Part shown: in pieces, positions 26,783 through 37,749 of the stretch
Numbering within the stretch: the first letter of the stretch is position 1
Layout: every line of letters starts with the position of its first letter
Assembly: GCF_030411995.1 (NCBI RefSeq)
Contig: NZ_JASNRC010000013.1
Coordinates: 1 to 64,000, forward strand
DNA from: Massilia sp. YIM B02769
GTDB lineage: Bacteria > Pseudomonadota > Gammaproteobacteria > Burkholderiales > Burkholderiaceae_D
DNA: 64,000 nt
Reading direction: 5' to 3'
The notes under the pieces: generated by a model
What the model saw: only the letters and a program-made list of their open reading frames with translations
Database searches by the model: none
Told to the model about the DNA's origin: nothing
Program-made: the position numbers and the translations under genes

Positions 26783-27664
26783 ATGAGTCAAGTCTCCGGC
26801 AACCTGCGCAGCATCTACGCGATGCTGATCGCCGTCTTCATGTTCTCGCTGATGGACACGGCGATGAAGCTGCTCGCCGCCCATTATCCGGCGATGCAGG
26901 TGGCGGCCCTGCGTTCGCTGTCCTCGCTGCCGCTGGTGGTGCTGTACGTCGCCTGGCGCGGCGGCTTCGCCACCATGATGCGCGCACGCTTTTCGCTGCA
27001 CGTCCTGCGCGGGGTGCTCGGGATCGGCATGCTGGCGCTGTTCGCCTATGGCCTGAAGCGTCTCAGCCTGGCCGAGGCGTATTCGATCTTCTTCATCGCA
27101 CCGGCCCTGATCACGGCAATGGCGGTGTTCTTCCTGAAGGAGCAGGTCAACCTGGCGCGCTGGATCGCCATCGTCGTCGGACTGGCCGGGGTGCTGGTCG
27201 TGCTGCGCCCGGAAGGCGGCGGCTTCCTGACGCTGGGCGGCCTGGCGATCCTCGGTTCGGCCGTGTGCTACGCGATTTCGGCGATCGCCGCGCGCATCCT
27301 GGCGCGTACCGACAGCACGCGCCAGATGATGTTCTGGCTGATGCTCTTGATGTCGATCGGCGCCACCGCATTGGCCGCGCCGGAGTGGGTGAGCATCGAC
27401 CCCGGCCACATCCTGCTGCTGTGCGGGCTGGCGGTGAGCGGCTTCTTCGGCCAGCTGGCGATCACGGAAGCCTTCAGCCATGGCGAAGGCTCGGTGGTGG
27501 CGCCGTTCGAGTATTCGGCGCTGGCCTGGGGCGTGGCGATCGACTGGATGCTGTGGCAGACCCTGCCCGACAGCTACACGCTGATCGGCGCCGCCATCAT
27601 CATCGGCAGCGGGCTGTACCTGATCCGGCACGAGAAGAACCACGCCGAATCCGAGCATCCGTAA
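26783..27664 (+). CDS. EamA/DMT-family transporter
   Basis: This inner-membrane transporter of the drug/metabolite family has an unknown substrate. The 293-residue protein contains about ten hydrophobic helices arranged as two EamA repeats. The first repeat ends near residue 135 with the conserved FFLKEQVNLARWIAIVVGLAGVLVVL segment region, and the second ends near the C-terminus with IDWMLWQTLPDSYTLIGAAIIIGSG. I chose the ATG, preceded by a weak GAG at seven bases; an in-frame TTG four codons earlier is the alternative. It lies 14 bases after a terminator, so its own promoter must be in or before that hairpin. Confidence 0.88.
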   Translation: MSQVSGNLRSIYAMLIAVFMFSLMDTAMKLLAAHYPAMQVAALRSLSSLPLVVLYVAWRGGFATMMRARFSLHVLRGVLGIGMLALFAYGLKRLSLAEAYSIFFIAPALITAMAVFFLKEQVNLARWIAIVVGLAGVLVVLRPEGGGFLTLGGLAILGSAVCYAISAIAARILARTDSTRQMMFWLMLLMSIGATALAAPEWVSIDPGHILLLCGLAVSGFFGQLAITEAFSHGEGSVVAPFEYSALAWGVAIDWMLWQTLPDSYTLIGAAIIIGSGLYLIRHEKNHAESEHP

Positions 27665-27747
27665 CGAGTGTGGCACGCGTGCATCAGTCTGTTATTCATG
27701 TTTCTATGTTGCAATAGCCGGCTCCGGCAGGGTTTGAAAAGCGCAGA

Positions 27748-27753
27748 TATAAT
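27748..27753 (+). promoter_or_regulatory. TATAAT hexamer directly before lpxC
   Basis: A perfect -10 hexamer ends six bases before the lpxC ATG. No convincing -35 lies 17 bases upstream. If functional it would give a leaderless or nearly leaderless lpxC transcript. It could also be chance. Confidence 0.35.
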
Positions 27754-27759
27754 CGACCC

Positions 27760-28695
27760 ATGCTCAAACAACGAACCATCAAACAACTGGTGCGCACGAC
27801 AGGTGTCGGGCTGCATTCCGGCCGCAAGGTCGAGCTGACGCTGCGTCCGGCCGCGCCGGATACAGGCATTGTGTTCCGCCGCGTCGACCTCGACCCGGTG
27901 GTCGAATTCCCGTCCAGCGCCGACGTGGTCGGCGACACGCGCATGGCCTCGGTGCTGATCAAGGACTCGGCGCGCGTGTCCACCGTCGAACACCTGATGT
28001 CGGCCTGTGCCGGCCTCGGCATCGACAACCTCTACATCGAGGTCACGGCCGAAGAGATTCCGATCATGGACGGCTCGGCGTCCTCCTTCGTATTCCTGCT
28101 GCAGCAGGCCGGCGTGGAAGACCAGCCGGCGCCGAAGAAATTCATCCGCGTGCTGAAGGAAGTCGAAGTGCGCCAGGGTTCGGGCAACAACGAGAAGTGG
28201 GCGCGCCTGAAACCCCACGACGGCTACAAGCTCGACTTCTTCATCGAGTTCAACCACCCGGCGGTGGACGGCACCATGCAGAACGCCTCGGTCGATTTCG
28301 CCCAGGTGTCCTACGTGCACGACGTGGCGCGCGCCCGTACCTTCGGCTTCATGCAGGACGTGGAAAGCCTGCGCGGCATGGGCCTGGCCCGTGGCGGCTC
28401 GCTGGAAAACGCGATCGTCATGGACGAGTACCGCATCCTGAACGCCGACGGCCTGCGCTACGACGACGAATTCGTGCGCCATAAAATCCTGGATGCGATC
28501 GGCGACCTGTACCTGGTCGGGCACCCGCTGCTGGCCGCCTACGAGGCGCACAAGTCGGGCCACGCGCTGAACAACGAGCTGCTGCGCGCGCTGCTGGCGC
28601 GGCCGGATGCGTATGAGATCGTGAGCTTCGACGCGGTCGACAGCGCACCGCCGTCGTATGTGCGCCAGATGCGCGAGGAGTGGGCGCTGACCTGA
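27760..28695 (+). CDS. lpxC: UDP-3-O-acyl-N-acetylglucosamine deacetylase
   Basis: LpxC is the zinc deacetylase that commits UDP-acyl-GlcNAc to lipid A synthesis. The 311-residue protein shows the N-terminal TTGVGLHSGRKV segment, the zinc histidine in EHLMSACAGLGIDN near residue 79, and the second metal site HKILDAIGDLYLVGHP near residue 240 with conserved H and D. Length is normal. In Burkholderiales it commonly follows the ftsZ region; here about 6 kb of other genes intervene. A dispersed palindromic repeat starts right after its stop. Confidence 0.98.
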   Translation: MLKQRTIKQLVRTTGVGLHSGRKVELTLRPAAPDTGIVFRRVDLDPVVEFPSSADVVGDTRMASVLIKDSARVSTVEHLMSACAGLGIDNLYIEVTAEEIPIMDGSASSFVFLLQQAGVEDQPAPKKFIRVLKEVEVRQGSGNNEKWARLKPHDGYKLDFFIEFNHPAVDGTMQNASVDFAQVSYVHDVARARTFGFMQDVESLRGMGLARGGSLENAIVMDEYRILNADGLRYDDEFVRHKILDAIGDLYLVGHPLLAAYEAHKSGHALNNELLRALLARPDAYEIVSFDAVDSAPPSYVRQMREEWALT

Positions 28696-28697
28696 TC

Positions 28698-28807
28698 GTA
28701 GGGTGGACGGGTTCCCCGTCCACGCGTTCAACGGACGGCGGCCCGTCGCAACGTTGGATTTGTATTGATTGGGTTTGAACGCGTGGACGGCAAAGCCGTC
28801 CACCCTA
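28698..28807. repeat. Dispersed palindromic repeat, copy 3
   Basis: The element starts with GTAGGGTGGACGGG and ends with CCGTCCACCCTAC. The inner segments CCACGCGTTCAAC and TTGAACGCGTGG are complementary. It fills the gap between the convergent lpxC and dciA genes, where it could act as a bidirectional transcription stop. Confidence 0.85.
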
Positions 28808-28812
28808 CAAAA

Positions 28813-29283
28813 CTAGCCCTTGCGCCGCTTCTCCGCCAGCCGCTTCACCGCCGCCACCAGCGCCGCGTTCTGCGGCGTATCCGGCAACGTCTCCCCCAGC
28901 TCTTCGAACGCCGCGACCGCCTTTTCCGGCAGCTCCAGCGTGCGCATCTGCACCTGCTCGGGCATCGCGCGCATCACCTGTACCTTCAGGCGCAGCGAAT
29001 TGACTTGCCAGCCGCGTGCCAGCAGGCTGGACTGCAGCTTCGGCAATCCCTGCTTCAGCCGCGCCGCCACCGCCGAGCTCGGCACGGCCAGGGTCAGCAC
29101 CCCCTCCTGGAACGACAGCACGTCGCAATTGCCCGCCAGCGCGGGCAGGGTCATGCCGACGTCGCGCTGCAGGTCGGCCATGCGCATGGCGGCCGGCAAC
29201 AGCCGCGCCATGCGCTCGTTGGAACGCAGGAAGTCGGTCGCTTCGAACGAAGTGGGCTTGTTGCGGGTGCCGTAGATATGCAT
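28813..29283 (-). CDS. dciA: DciA/DUF721-family protein
   Basis: DciA-type proteins (DUF721) help load the replicative helicase DnaB in bacteria that lack DnaC. The 156-residue protein has an N-terminal helical region with NERMARLLPAAMRMADLQRDV. A KH-like core follows, including the segment GVLTLAVPSSAVAARLKQ and continuing through LARGWQVNSLRLKVQ. The C-terminal part is helical and ends in basic residues. I assign it on this pattern and on its place between lpxC and secA, which I recall as usual in betaproteobacteria. It is divergent from secA with 278 bases between. Confidence 0.78.
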   Translation of the reverse strand: MHIYGTRNKPTSFEATDFLRSNERMARLLPAAMRMADLQRDVGMTLPALAGNCDVLSFQEGVLTLAVPSSAVAARLKQGLPKLQSSLLARGWQVNSLRLKVQVMRAMPEQVQMRTLELPEKAVAAFEELGETLPDTPQNAALVAAVKRLAEKRRKG

Positions 29284-29481
29284 CAGGCTGGTGGGACATG
29301 GAGGAATCGATCAGCCCACAACATACCACAGCGCATGGCGCAGCGCACGCCCGGCATGGGTAATGCCAGCAGGACACGTGTACAGCGATGCAATTTGATA
29401 ACATTCTTTATGGCACGACACTTGTTATCTGGCCTATAAGCCCCAAGTGTGGCCGCATCGCATGATAAAATCAGTCGCTTT

Positions 29482-29511
29482 TTGCCTTGGGCGGTCTTCG
29501 ATGGGTATCTT
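29482..29511 (+). promoter_or_regulatory. Possible secA promoter
   Basis: TTGCCT at 29482-29487 and TATCTT at 29506-29511 are separated by 18 bases, each matching four of six consensus positions, about 50 bases before the secA ATG. The rest of the 278-base divergent gap with dciA shows no other clear element. Confidence 0.4.
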
Positions 29512-29561
29512 TTTGATATCATCCCTGGCTCTTTTCGCGGCGTCTTTATAAGAAACTTAGC

Positions 29562-32345
<2,784 letters not shown>

Positions 32346-32372
32346 GCCGGTTTGCTGAAGCGACAATGGAAA

Positions 32373-32400
32373 ACGGCCGGAGCGATCCGGCCGTTTTTTT
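32373..32400 (+). terminator. Intrinsic terminator after secA
   Basis: A nine-base perfect stem ACGGCCGGA / TCCGGCCGT around GCGA is followed by a run of T. Confidence 0.93.
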
Positions 32401-32528
32401 ATGCGCGTTTTTCGTCGGCAGGCCAGGTATGCCATCGGGGTGATTTCGTCCAATTGTCGAATCGTGCGCACCGGAAGCTCTAGAATAAGCGCATTCTCCA
32501 CTGCTGCCTGATCGCCAGGTTAATCACG

Positions 32529-33527
32529 ATGAATGCTGTTTTCACCACCGGTACCCGATTCCTTGCCGCCGTCACGCTGTCCCTCTGCGCCGCCGGCGCA
32601 TCGGCCGCGTCCCTCCTCACCGAGCGCCCGGGAGGCAAGGACCATCCCCTGATTTCGCGCTACGAAGGCGGCATCCTCTACGACTACGGCAGCAATCCGC
32701 TGGGAACGGCGCGCCTGGTCGAGCGCGCCAGGAGCGGGCCGGTATTGCGCCCGGTCGAAGGCCGGATCAGCAATCGCCTGTACTGGGGGCCGAAGGAAGT
32801 GAGCGCGCTGGCGGTCTTCCGCAATTACCAGCAGGCCTTGCATACGGCTGGATTCGAGACGCTGTTCAGCTGCGAGACCGCCGAATGCGAAAAGCTACGC
32901 ATCCAGAAGATGATCGAAGACTTCCCGCGCGAAGCGAAATGGGTGGGAAATAGTGCAATGGTAAATATCTTTAATAATGGCGACCAGCGCGATTTCCATT
33001 ACATTAGCGCGCGTAAGCAGACTGGTTCTGGCTTCACGTATGTCCAGGTGGCGCTGGCCGGACCCAGGAGCGATGGCGAGACCGCAGGACGGACGCGCCA
33101 GTTCATCCAGGTGGTCGAACCGGCCCAGGCGGAAATGGGCAAGGTCACGGTCGACGCCAAGGCCATTGGCGCCGGCTTGCAGCGCGACGGCAAGATCGCC
33201 CTGTATGGCGTGCATTTCGATACCAACAAAGCCGTGCTGAAGGAAGAATCGGCAGCGCAATTGCAGAGCATGGCGGACGCCCTGAAGGCCCAGCCGGCAA
33301 TGAAGGTGCTTATTGTCGGCCACACCGATAACCAGGGCGAGATCGAGGCCAACCTGGCGCTGTCGCAGAAACGGGCGCAGGCGGTAGTCGATGCGCTCGG
33401 CAAGAACTACGGTGTTGCGGCGAACCGCCTGAATGCTCGCGGGGTAGCCAGTTTTGCCCCGGTTTCGTCGAATGCGAGCGAAGAAGGACGCGCCAAAAAC
33501 CGGCGGGTAGAGATGGTTGTGCGCTGA
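32529..33527 (+). CDS. OmpA-family outer-membrane/peptidoglycan-binding protein
   Basis: This 332-residue exported protein has a signal peptide of about 25 residues ending in AGASAAS. A central domain of about 180 residues that I do not recognise follows; it has two cysteines in FSCETAECEKL. The C-terminal OmpA-like domain, from about residue 218 (IALYGVHFDTNKAVLKEES), carries the peptidoglycan-binding HTDNQG and KNRRVEM segments. The central part resembles the unknown N-terminal region of DUF4892-type proteins, but I would not insist. It lies between two terminators and is its own unit. A decayed OmpA C-terminus lies 13 kb downstream at 46338, beyond the Tad operon. Confidence 0.88.
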   Translation: MNAVFTTGTRFLAAVTLSLCAAGASAASLLTERPGGKDHPLISRYEGGILYDYGSNPLGTARLVERARSGPVLRPVEGRISNRLYWGPKEVSALAVFRNYQQALHTAGFETLFSCETAECEKLRIQKMIEDFPREAKWVGNSAMVNIFNNGDQRDFHYISARKQTGSGFTYVQVALAGPRSDGETAGRTRQFIQVVEPAQAEMGKVTVDAKAIGAGLQRDGKIALYGVHFDTNKAVLKEESAAQLQSMADALKAQPAMKVLIVGHTDNQGEIEANLALSQKRAQAVVDALGKNYGVAANRLNARGVASFAPVSSNASEEGRAKNRRVEMVVR

Positions 33528-33552
33528 CCAGCGCGTCGAACAGGCAAAGAAG

Positions 33553-33577
33553 GCCGCGCTATGCGCGGCTTTTTTTT
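33553..33577 (+). terminator. Intrinsic terminator after the OmpA-family gene
   Basis: A seven-base GC-rich stem GCCGCGC / GCGCGGC with a TAT loop is followed by eight T residues. Confidence 0.92.
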
Positions 33578-34065
33578 GTTTCCAATGATTCCGCGTTTCA
33601 ACTCTAACGCTCCGAAGCGAGAAAAAACACACACAAGATTCTCACTCTTTGTCACTTTCAGCCTGACACTGATTATTGTCAGATGCAATTTGGGTAGGTG
33701 CGCACGATTGAATGGGATCAGAAAAAGTCACAATGTTGGAAAAAAAGTACGAAATGCATTGTCTCGCGACAGATTTTTTGCGATGCATCATATTTCTTAA
33801 AAAAAACTAAATTTCCTTTTTCGATACGATTCGAGCATGAACTCTTCGGTATTTATCCGTATCTCATAGGAAGAATCCTAGTTTCTTCAGAAAAAACTTA
33901 AATTTATAAAAGTAACATTAATCAGTTCCAGCGAAACAATAAAAAAAATCAAACGAGAATTAATTGTGAATGTGAAATTCTCACGCGCACTTCCTCGCTA
34001 AGATTCTCTCCGTGTTGAGCCGGTTTGCAGTCGCAAATCTTTCGAAATGTTCAAGCGAGCGTGAA
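33578..34065. other. AT-rich non-coding region upstream of the Tad operon
   Basis: About 490 bases are strikingly AT-rich compared with the high-GC genes on both sides, with many A and T tracts. No credible gene is seen; the small open frames present have no recognisable content. An inverted repeat GAGAATT / AATTCTC occupies 33955-33982, and another GATTCTCTC lies at about 34002. The region should contain the Tad operon promoter and may be bound by an H-NS-like silencer. That role is inferred from composition. Confidence 0.6.
33955..33982. promoter_or_regulatory. Inverted repeat upstream of the first pilin gene
   Basis: GAGAATT and AATTCTC are separated by 14 bases. They lie 84-111 bases before the flp1 start, in AT-rich DNA. 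This could be an operator for a dimeric regulator. No direct support. Confidence 0.35.
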
Positions 34066-34332
34066 ATGACATTCATTCCACAACAACGCGGCCAGGGAAT
34101 GATGGAGTACGTGATCATCGTTGCCCTGATTGCTGTAGCAGCCATTGGCGTCTACTCGGCATTCGGCCGGACGGTACGTGTCCAGACCGCAGGCATGGCC
34201 CAGGAAGTATCGGGTACGCAAGCCTCGACCGCCAAGGCGGACGAGGCCGCGAACGCGGCGGCCGGCCGCGCAAACGATCCGGCCAAGCAAGGCATGGGTC
34301 GATACAACTACGCCAATGACCAAAAGAATTAA
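34066..34332 (+). CDS. flp1: Flp-type pilin 1
   Basis: This is an 88-residue prepilin of the Tad (type IVc) class. The processing motif G-QGMMEY shows glycine at -1, glutamate at +5 and tyrosine at +6, followed by a hydrophobic helix (VIIVALIAVAAIGVYSAF). That is the Flp pattern. The leader is nine residues if the ATG at 34066 is used. The mature C-terminal half is Ala/Asp/Lys-rich and low in complexity. The second pilin 71 bases downstream is nearly identical through the helix but synonymously diverged at DNA level, so this is an old tandem duplication. Confidence 0.9.
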   Translation: MTFIPQQRGQGMMEYVIIVALIAVAAIGVYSAFGRTVRVQTAGMAQEVSGTQASTAKADEAANAAAGRANDPAKQGMGRYNYANDQKN

Positions 34333-34403
34333 CAGCGGCGGGCTGGCCGTCCGGTCCGCCTCCCGGTTAATGCAGTAGCCATCTTTATTCACAGGAGAAA
34401 ATC

Positions 34404-34673
34404 ATGCAATTCAAACTGAAAACCAAACAGCTGGGCCAAGGGATGATGGAATACGTCATCATCGTTGCACTGATCGCCGTGGCCGCCATCGGCGTCTACA
34501 GTACCTTCGGCCAGACCGTCCGTAACCAGACCGCAGGCCTGGCCAAGGAAATCTCGGGTAACGATTCGAATGGCCAGATCACGGCAGCGGGCGCCGCTTC
34601 GGATGATTCGGCTGGCCGCGCCGATACCAAAAAAGGCATGGGCGACTACAACGTCAAGAACAACCAGAAGTAA
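34404..34673 (+). CDS. flp2: Flp-type pilin 2
   Basis: This 89-residue prepilin is paralogous to the one before it, with the same G-QGMMEY processing site after an 11-12 residue basic leader and the same hydrophobic helix. The C-terminal tails differ mainly in length and Asn/Asp content. An AGGAG ribosome-binding site precedes the ATG, making it better translated on paper than flp1. It may be the major pilin. tadG follows within about 16 bases. Confidence 0.92.
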   Translation: MQFKLKTKQLGQGMMEYVIIVALIAVAAIGVYSTFGQTVRNQTAGLAKEISGNDSNGQITAAGAASDDSAGRADTKKGMGDYNVKNNQK

Positions 34674-34688
34674 CTGGTGGAGCGGCAC

Positions 34689-36221
34689 GTGGTTCGGGTA
34701 CGACTTGGCATGAAGAAAGCGGGCAGCAAGGGGCAGGCGCTGGTACTGAGCCTGCTCCTGGCGGGCGCCGCCGCACTGGCGAGCCTGCTGCTGTTCAACA
34801 GCGGCTTGCTCGCCAACACCAAGACCCAGCTGCAGAACGCAGCCGACGCCGGCGCCTACAGCGGTGCTGTGTTGCTGGCGCGGGACCACAATTTTTCCGC
34901 TTACGCGAACCGCGCGATGGTGGCCAACCAGGTCGCCGTCGCGCAGCTCGTCAGCATGAAATCCTACCTGGAAGACGCGGCCAGTACCCGCAGCCGCATG
35001 AACAACAGGACACAATCGAGCCAGGCGAACATTCCCACTTTCGCTCCCGAATGGACGGCGGCCAAGCTGGTCCCGATCGGCGCGGTCAACACCGCCTACA
35101 GCGCGATGGCCGGCGGCGCCGTCAGGTCGCTCGACCTGTTGATCCGCGCGTTCGAAGGGGCGCAGCTGGCGCACCATGAAGCAACCGCCGCCAGCGTGAT
35201 GTTCGTCATGGACGAAGTCGTGAAGAAGAACGATCCGCAGGCATCCGTGAGCACGGGCGCGTTCCAGGTCGCGACCACGGCCAAACAAATCCGGGCCTTC
35301 GAGAACGACTACACCAAGGGCCACGCCGCGACCGGCGCCTCGGCCGCCTCCGACCGCTTCGCCAACGTCGTCGTGAGCGAACAGCGTAACGTCGGGATAT
35401 CGACCGACAAATTCATCCGCAACCGCAAGTCCACTCCCTTGCCGGGCTGGGATGCGCCGCCCAAGTCGCGCTATTGCCCGGGAGGCCGGCCGATCTGGAC
35501 CAGCTACGATTTCGACCACCGCGGCGGCACCATCCTGAGCACCGACAAGAAACGCTGGCTGTCGCTCGACGCCAGCGAAGGCGACGGCTACTACGTCTGC
35601 CTGTACATCATCCTCGACGTGCCGGTTCCCATCTACATCGACCTGAGCGACCCGAGCACCAGCCACCGCTCGGGCGGCTCGGGCGGCGCGGTGGCCGGCC
35701 GCGGCGGCGCGTATGGCGACCGCACCGGCTTCCGCGGCAATCACCCGGAGACCCGCAACTACGGCAATGCGCTCAATGACGTGCGCACCCCGGCGATGGT
35801 GCGCTTCCGGCGCGGGCCGGGCACCACGCTCGATCCCAACGGCGGCTTGCAGGACACCTACCGCGACGTGGCCAGCTTCACCACGCCGATGAACCAGTCG
35901 CCGGAACTGAACGGCGGCCAGGTGCCGCTGACGATCGAAGTCCAGCGCGCCCAGGGCACCGTGCGAACCTCCTCGACCTTCCTGCGCGACGCCACCAACA
36001 TCCGGGTCGACCCGCAGATGAAGGGCGGCACCATGCGCACCCTGTCTTCGGCCCATGCCTTCTTCTACCGGCCGAACCAGGACTCGAGCGCATTCACCCG
36101 TGCCGGGTGGCGGCGTGGCGACCGCAAGACCGAAATGGCCAATCTGTTCAACCCCTACTGGCAGGCGCGCCTGCGCGACCGCACCGATGCCGAGCGCGTG
36201 GCCTCGTTTGGAGCGCAATGA
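34689..36221 (+). CDS. TadG-like pilus assembly protein
   Basis: This 510-residue protein has an N-terminal anchor (KGQALVLSLLLAGAAALASLLLF) and a large periplasmic portion. The anchor starts like a pseudopilin (G-QALVL) but lacks the +5 glutamate, as expected of TadG proteins that stay anchored and are not processed. The N-terminal region also has the TadG-like QLQNAADAGAYSGAVLLAR segment common to this family. The remainder is unrecognised and includes a Gly/Ser-rich loop near residue 335. The GTG start has a GGAG site six bases upstream; the ATG at 34710 is the alternative. Its end overlaps tadE by four bases. Confidence 0.8.
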   Translation: MVRVRLGMKKAGSKGQALVLSLLLAGAAALASLLLFNSGLLANTKTQLQNAADAGAYSGAVLLARDHNFSAYANRAMVANQVAVAQLVSMKSYLEDAASTRSRMNNRTQSSQANIPTFAPEWTAAKLVPIGAVNTAYSAMAGGAVRSLDLLIRAFEGAQLAHHEATAASVMFVMDEVVKKNDPQASVSTGAFQVATTAKQIRAFENDYTKGHAATGASAASDRFANVVVSEQRNVGISTDKFIRNRKSTPLPGWDAPPKSRYCPGGRPIWTSYDFDHRGGTILSTDKKRWLSLDASEGDGYYVCLYIILDVPVPIYIDLSDPSTSHRSGGSGGAVAGRGGAYGDRTGFRGNHPETRNYGNALNDVRTPAMVRFRRGPGTTLDPNGGLQDTYRDVASFTTPMNQSPELNGGQVPLTIEVQRAQGTVRTSSTFLRDATNIRVDPQMKGGTMRTLSSAHAFFYRPNQDSSAFTRAGWRRGDRKTEMANLFNPYWQARLRDRTDAERVASFGAQ

Positions 36222-37075
36222 TGAAAATGTCGACATCTCTTCCGGCCCGCCAGGGCGGCCAGGCCCTGGTCGAAATGGTGGTGACGGGCCTGTTCTTCCT
36301 GGTGCCGCTGTTTCTTGCAGTCGTCGCGATGGGCAAGTTCATCGATGTCCAGCACACCACCAACATGGGCGCGCGCTACGCCGCGTGGGAGCGCACCGTG
36401 TGGTACGAGAACGGCGGCCGCTTCGACGACATCAATGCGCCCAACCGGAAAAGCGCGGCGCAGATCCATGCCGAACTGACGGCGCGCCTCTTCAACGACC
36501 GTTCGCGCAATACCAGCGTGATCGCGAATAGCGACAAGAACGCGAATTCCTTGGTCAACGGCATCGACCCGCTATGGCGCGACAACGCGGGTGTGCGCTA
36601 CCTGCGCCGCTACGACCAGGCCGGCACCGGGATCGCCGTCGGCCGGCCGAACCGCGACGTGGCCGGCAGGGCTTTGGGCCTGATCACTTCACTTCCGCTG
36701 CCGTCCGGCGTCACCGGCAGCCTGGTGCCGCCGCTGCCGAGCGATACCTTCTCGACGGCGACCGTGTCGCTGCGCGAGATCGCGCGCGACAGCCAGTCCT
36801 ACCAGCGGCTCTGGCCGCGCAGTTCGGTATGGGTCGACGAGTGGCGCGGACTCGACTTCAAGGCCACCGGCGCCATCGTCTCGAATACCTGGGGCGCGAA
36901 CGGATCGCGCGGCACCCACGACATGGTTGCGCAGGCGGTTCCAACCGCCCAGGGACTGGGTCGGGCCGTCGGCGCCGTGGTCGACGTCGGCCTGACCGCC
37001 TGGGACCGCAACATGGCCAAGCCGGAATTCGGCAAGATCGTGCCCGACGTCGTGCCGGAGGACCGCCTGCGATGA
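36218..37075 (+). CDS. TadE-like pseudopilin 1
   Basis: This 285-residue protein has a prepilin-type N-terminus, G-QALVEM, with glutamate at +5, then a hydrophobic helix (VVTGLFFLVPLFLAVVAMG). This is the TadE minor-pseudopilin pattern. The C-terminal 230 residues are periplasmic and not recognised, and are longer than in most TadE proteins. Two adjacent ATG codons overlap the upstream stop (GCAATGATGA); the second has better spacing from GGAG. Its end overlaps the next gene by four bases. Confidence 0.82.
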   Translation: MMKMSTSLPARQGGQALVEMVVTGLFFLVPLFLAVVAMGKFIDVQHTTNMGARYAAWERTVWYENGGRFDDINAPNRKSAAQIHAELTARLFNDRSRNTSVIANSDKNANSLVNGIDPLWRDNAGVRYLRRYDQAGTGIAVGRPNRDVAGRALGLITSLPLPSGVTGSLVPPLPSDTFSTATVSLREIARDSQSYQRLWPRSSVWVDEWRGLDFKATGAIVSNTWGANGSRGTHDMVAQAVPTAQGLGRAVGAVVDVGLTAWDRNMAKPEFGKIVPDVVPEDRLR

Positions 37076-37749
37076 ACACGATGCCATTCCTCGCCCGCGC
37101 CGTGCTGGCGCTGTCGGCCGCCGTCCCGCTGTTCGCCGGCGCCTGCCCGCAGCAGGTTCCCGCCGGACTCAAGCCGGCCGTGGTCGGCGACAACCTGCGC
37201 GTCGACGGCATGCGCCTGTCGATCCTGCTGGTCGAAGGCGCCGAGCAGTCGGCGGCGGTGCTCGACCGTGTCGAGCGCGCCTGGCGCGCCGAAGGCTTCG
37301 ACGTGAAGCGCAGCGGCGCGGCCGGCTGGAGTATCGTCTCCGCCCTCAGCGAGCGTTGCCTGACCACGCTGCAGCTGGGCGAGAAGGGCAGCGCCAAGGG
37401 CTACCTCGCCGTCAATCCGCTGGCGCGCGGCAAGGTCGATGCGCCGTTGGCGCCGCCCGGCGCCCAGCTGCTGTCCTCGGTCAGCAGCAAGGAAGACGAC
37501 GGCCGGCGCGGCACGATCGCCGCCCTGGTTTCGCAGCAGCCGGTCGACAAGCTGCGCGAGTTCTACATGTACCGCCTGCGCGCCGACCGCTGGGACAGCG
37601 TGCGCGCCGATTCGGCCGGGCGCGAAGGCGGCACCTCGCGCGCGAAGCCGGTCATCGTGAGCGCCCAGCGCGGCCGCGAGCGCATCGAGGTCGTGCTGTG
37701 GCGCGACATGCAGACCCACATCGTCGTCAACCAGGCGGAGGCGCTATGA
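37072..37749 (+). CDS. Secreted protein of unknown function in the Tad operon
   Basis: This 225-residue protein has a typical Sec signal peptide (hydrophobic core LARAVLALSAAVPLFAG, likely cut before CPQQ). The mature part has no family I recognise. It contains a segment with alternating short strands and helices (LSILLVEGAEQSAAVLDRVERAW) and a later FYMYRLRADRWDSV segment, reminiscent of small periplasmic substrate- or partner-binding domains. It overlaps its neighbours by four bases on both sides, so it is translated together with the pilus genes and is likely a periplasmic assembly factor (inference). Confidence 0.7.
   Translation: MNTMPFLARAVLALSAAVPLFAGACPQQVPAGLKPAVVGDNLRVDGMRLSILLVEGAEQSAAVLDRVERAWRAEGFDVKRSGAAGWSIVSALSERCLTTLQLGEKGSAKGYLAVNPLARGKVDAPLAPPGAQLLSSVSSKEDDGRRGTIAALVSQQPVDKLREFYMYRLRADRWDSVRADSAGREGGTSRAKPVIVSAQRGRERIEVVLWRDMQTHIVVNQAEAL

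Noticed and set aside
33561..33901. Small open frames of 60-80 codons in the AT-rich region
   Set aside because: No ribosome-binding site, odd composition, no recognisable content and overlap with the OmpA terminator. Better explained as non-coding.
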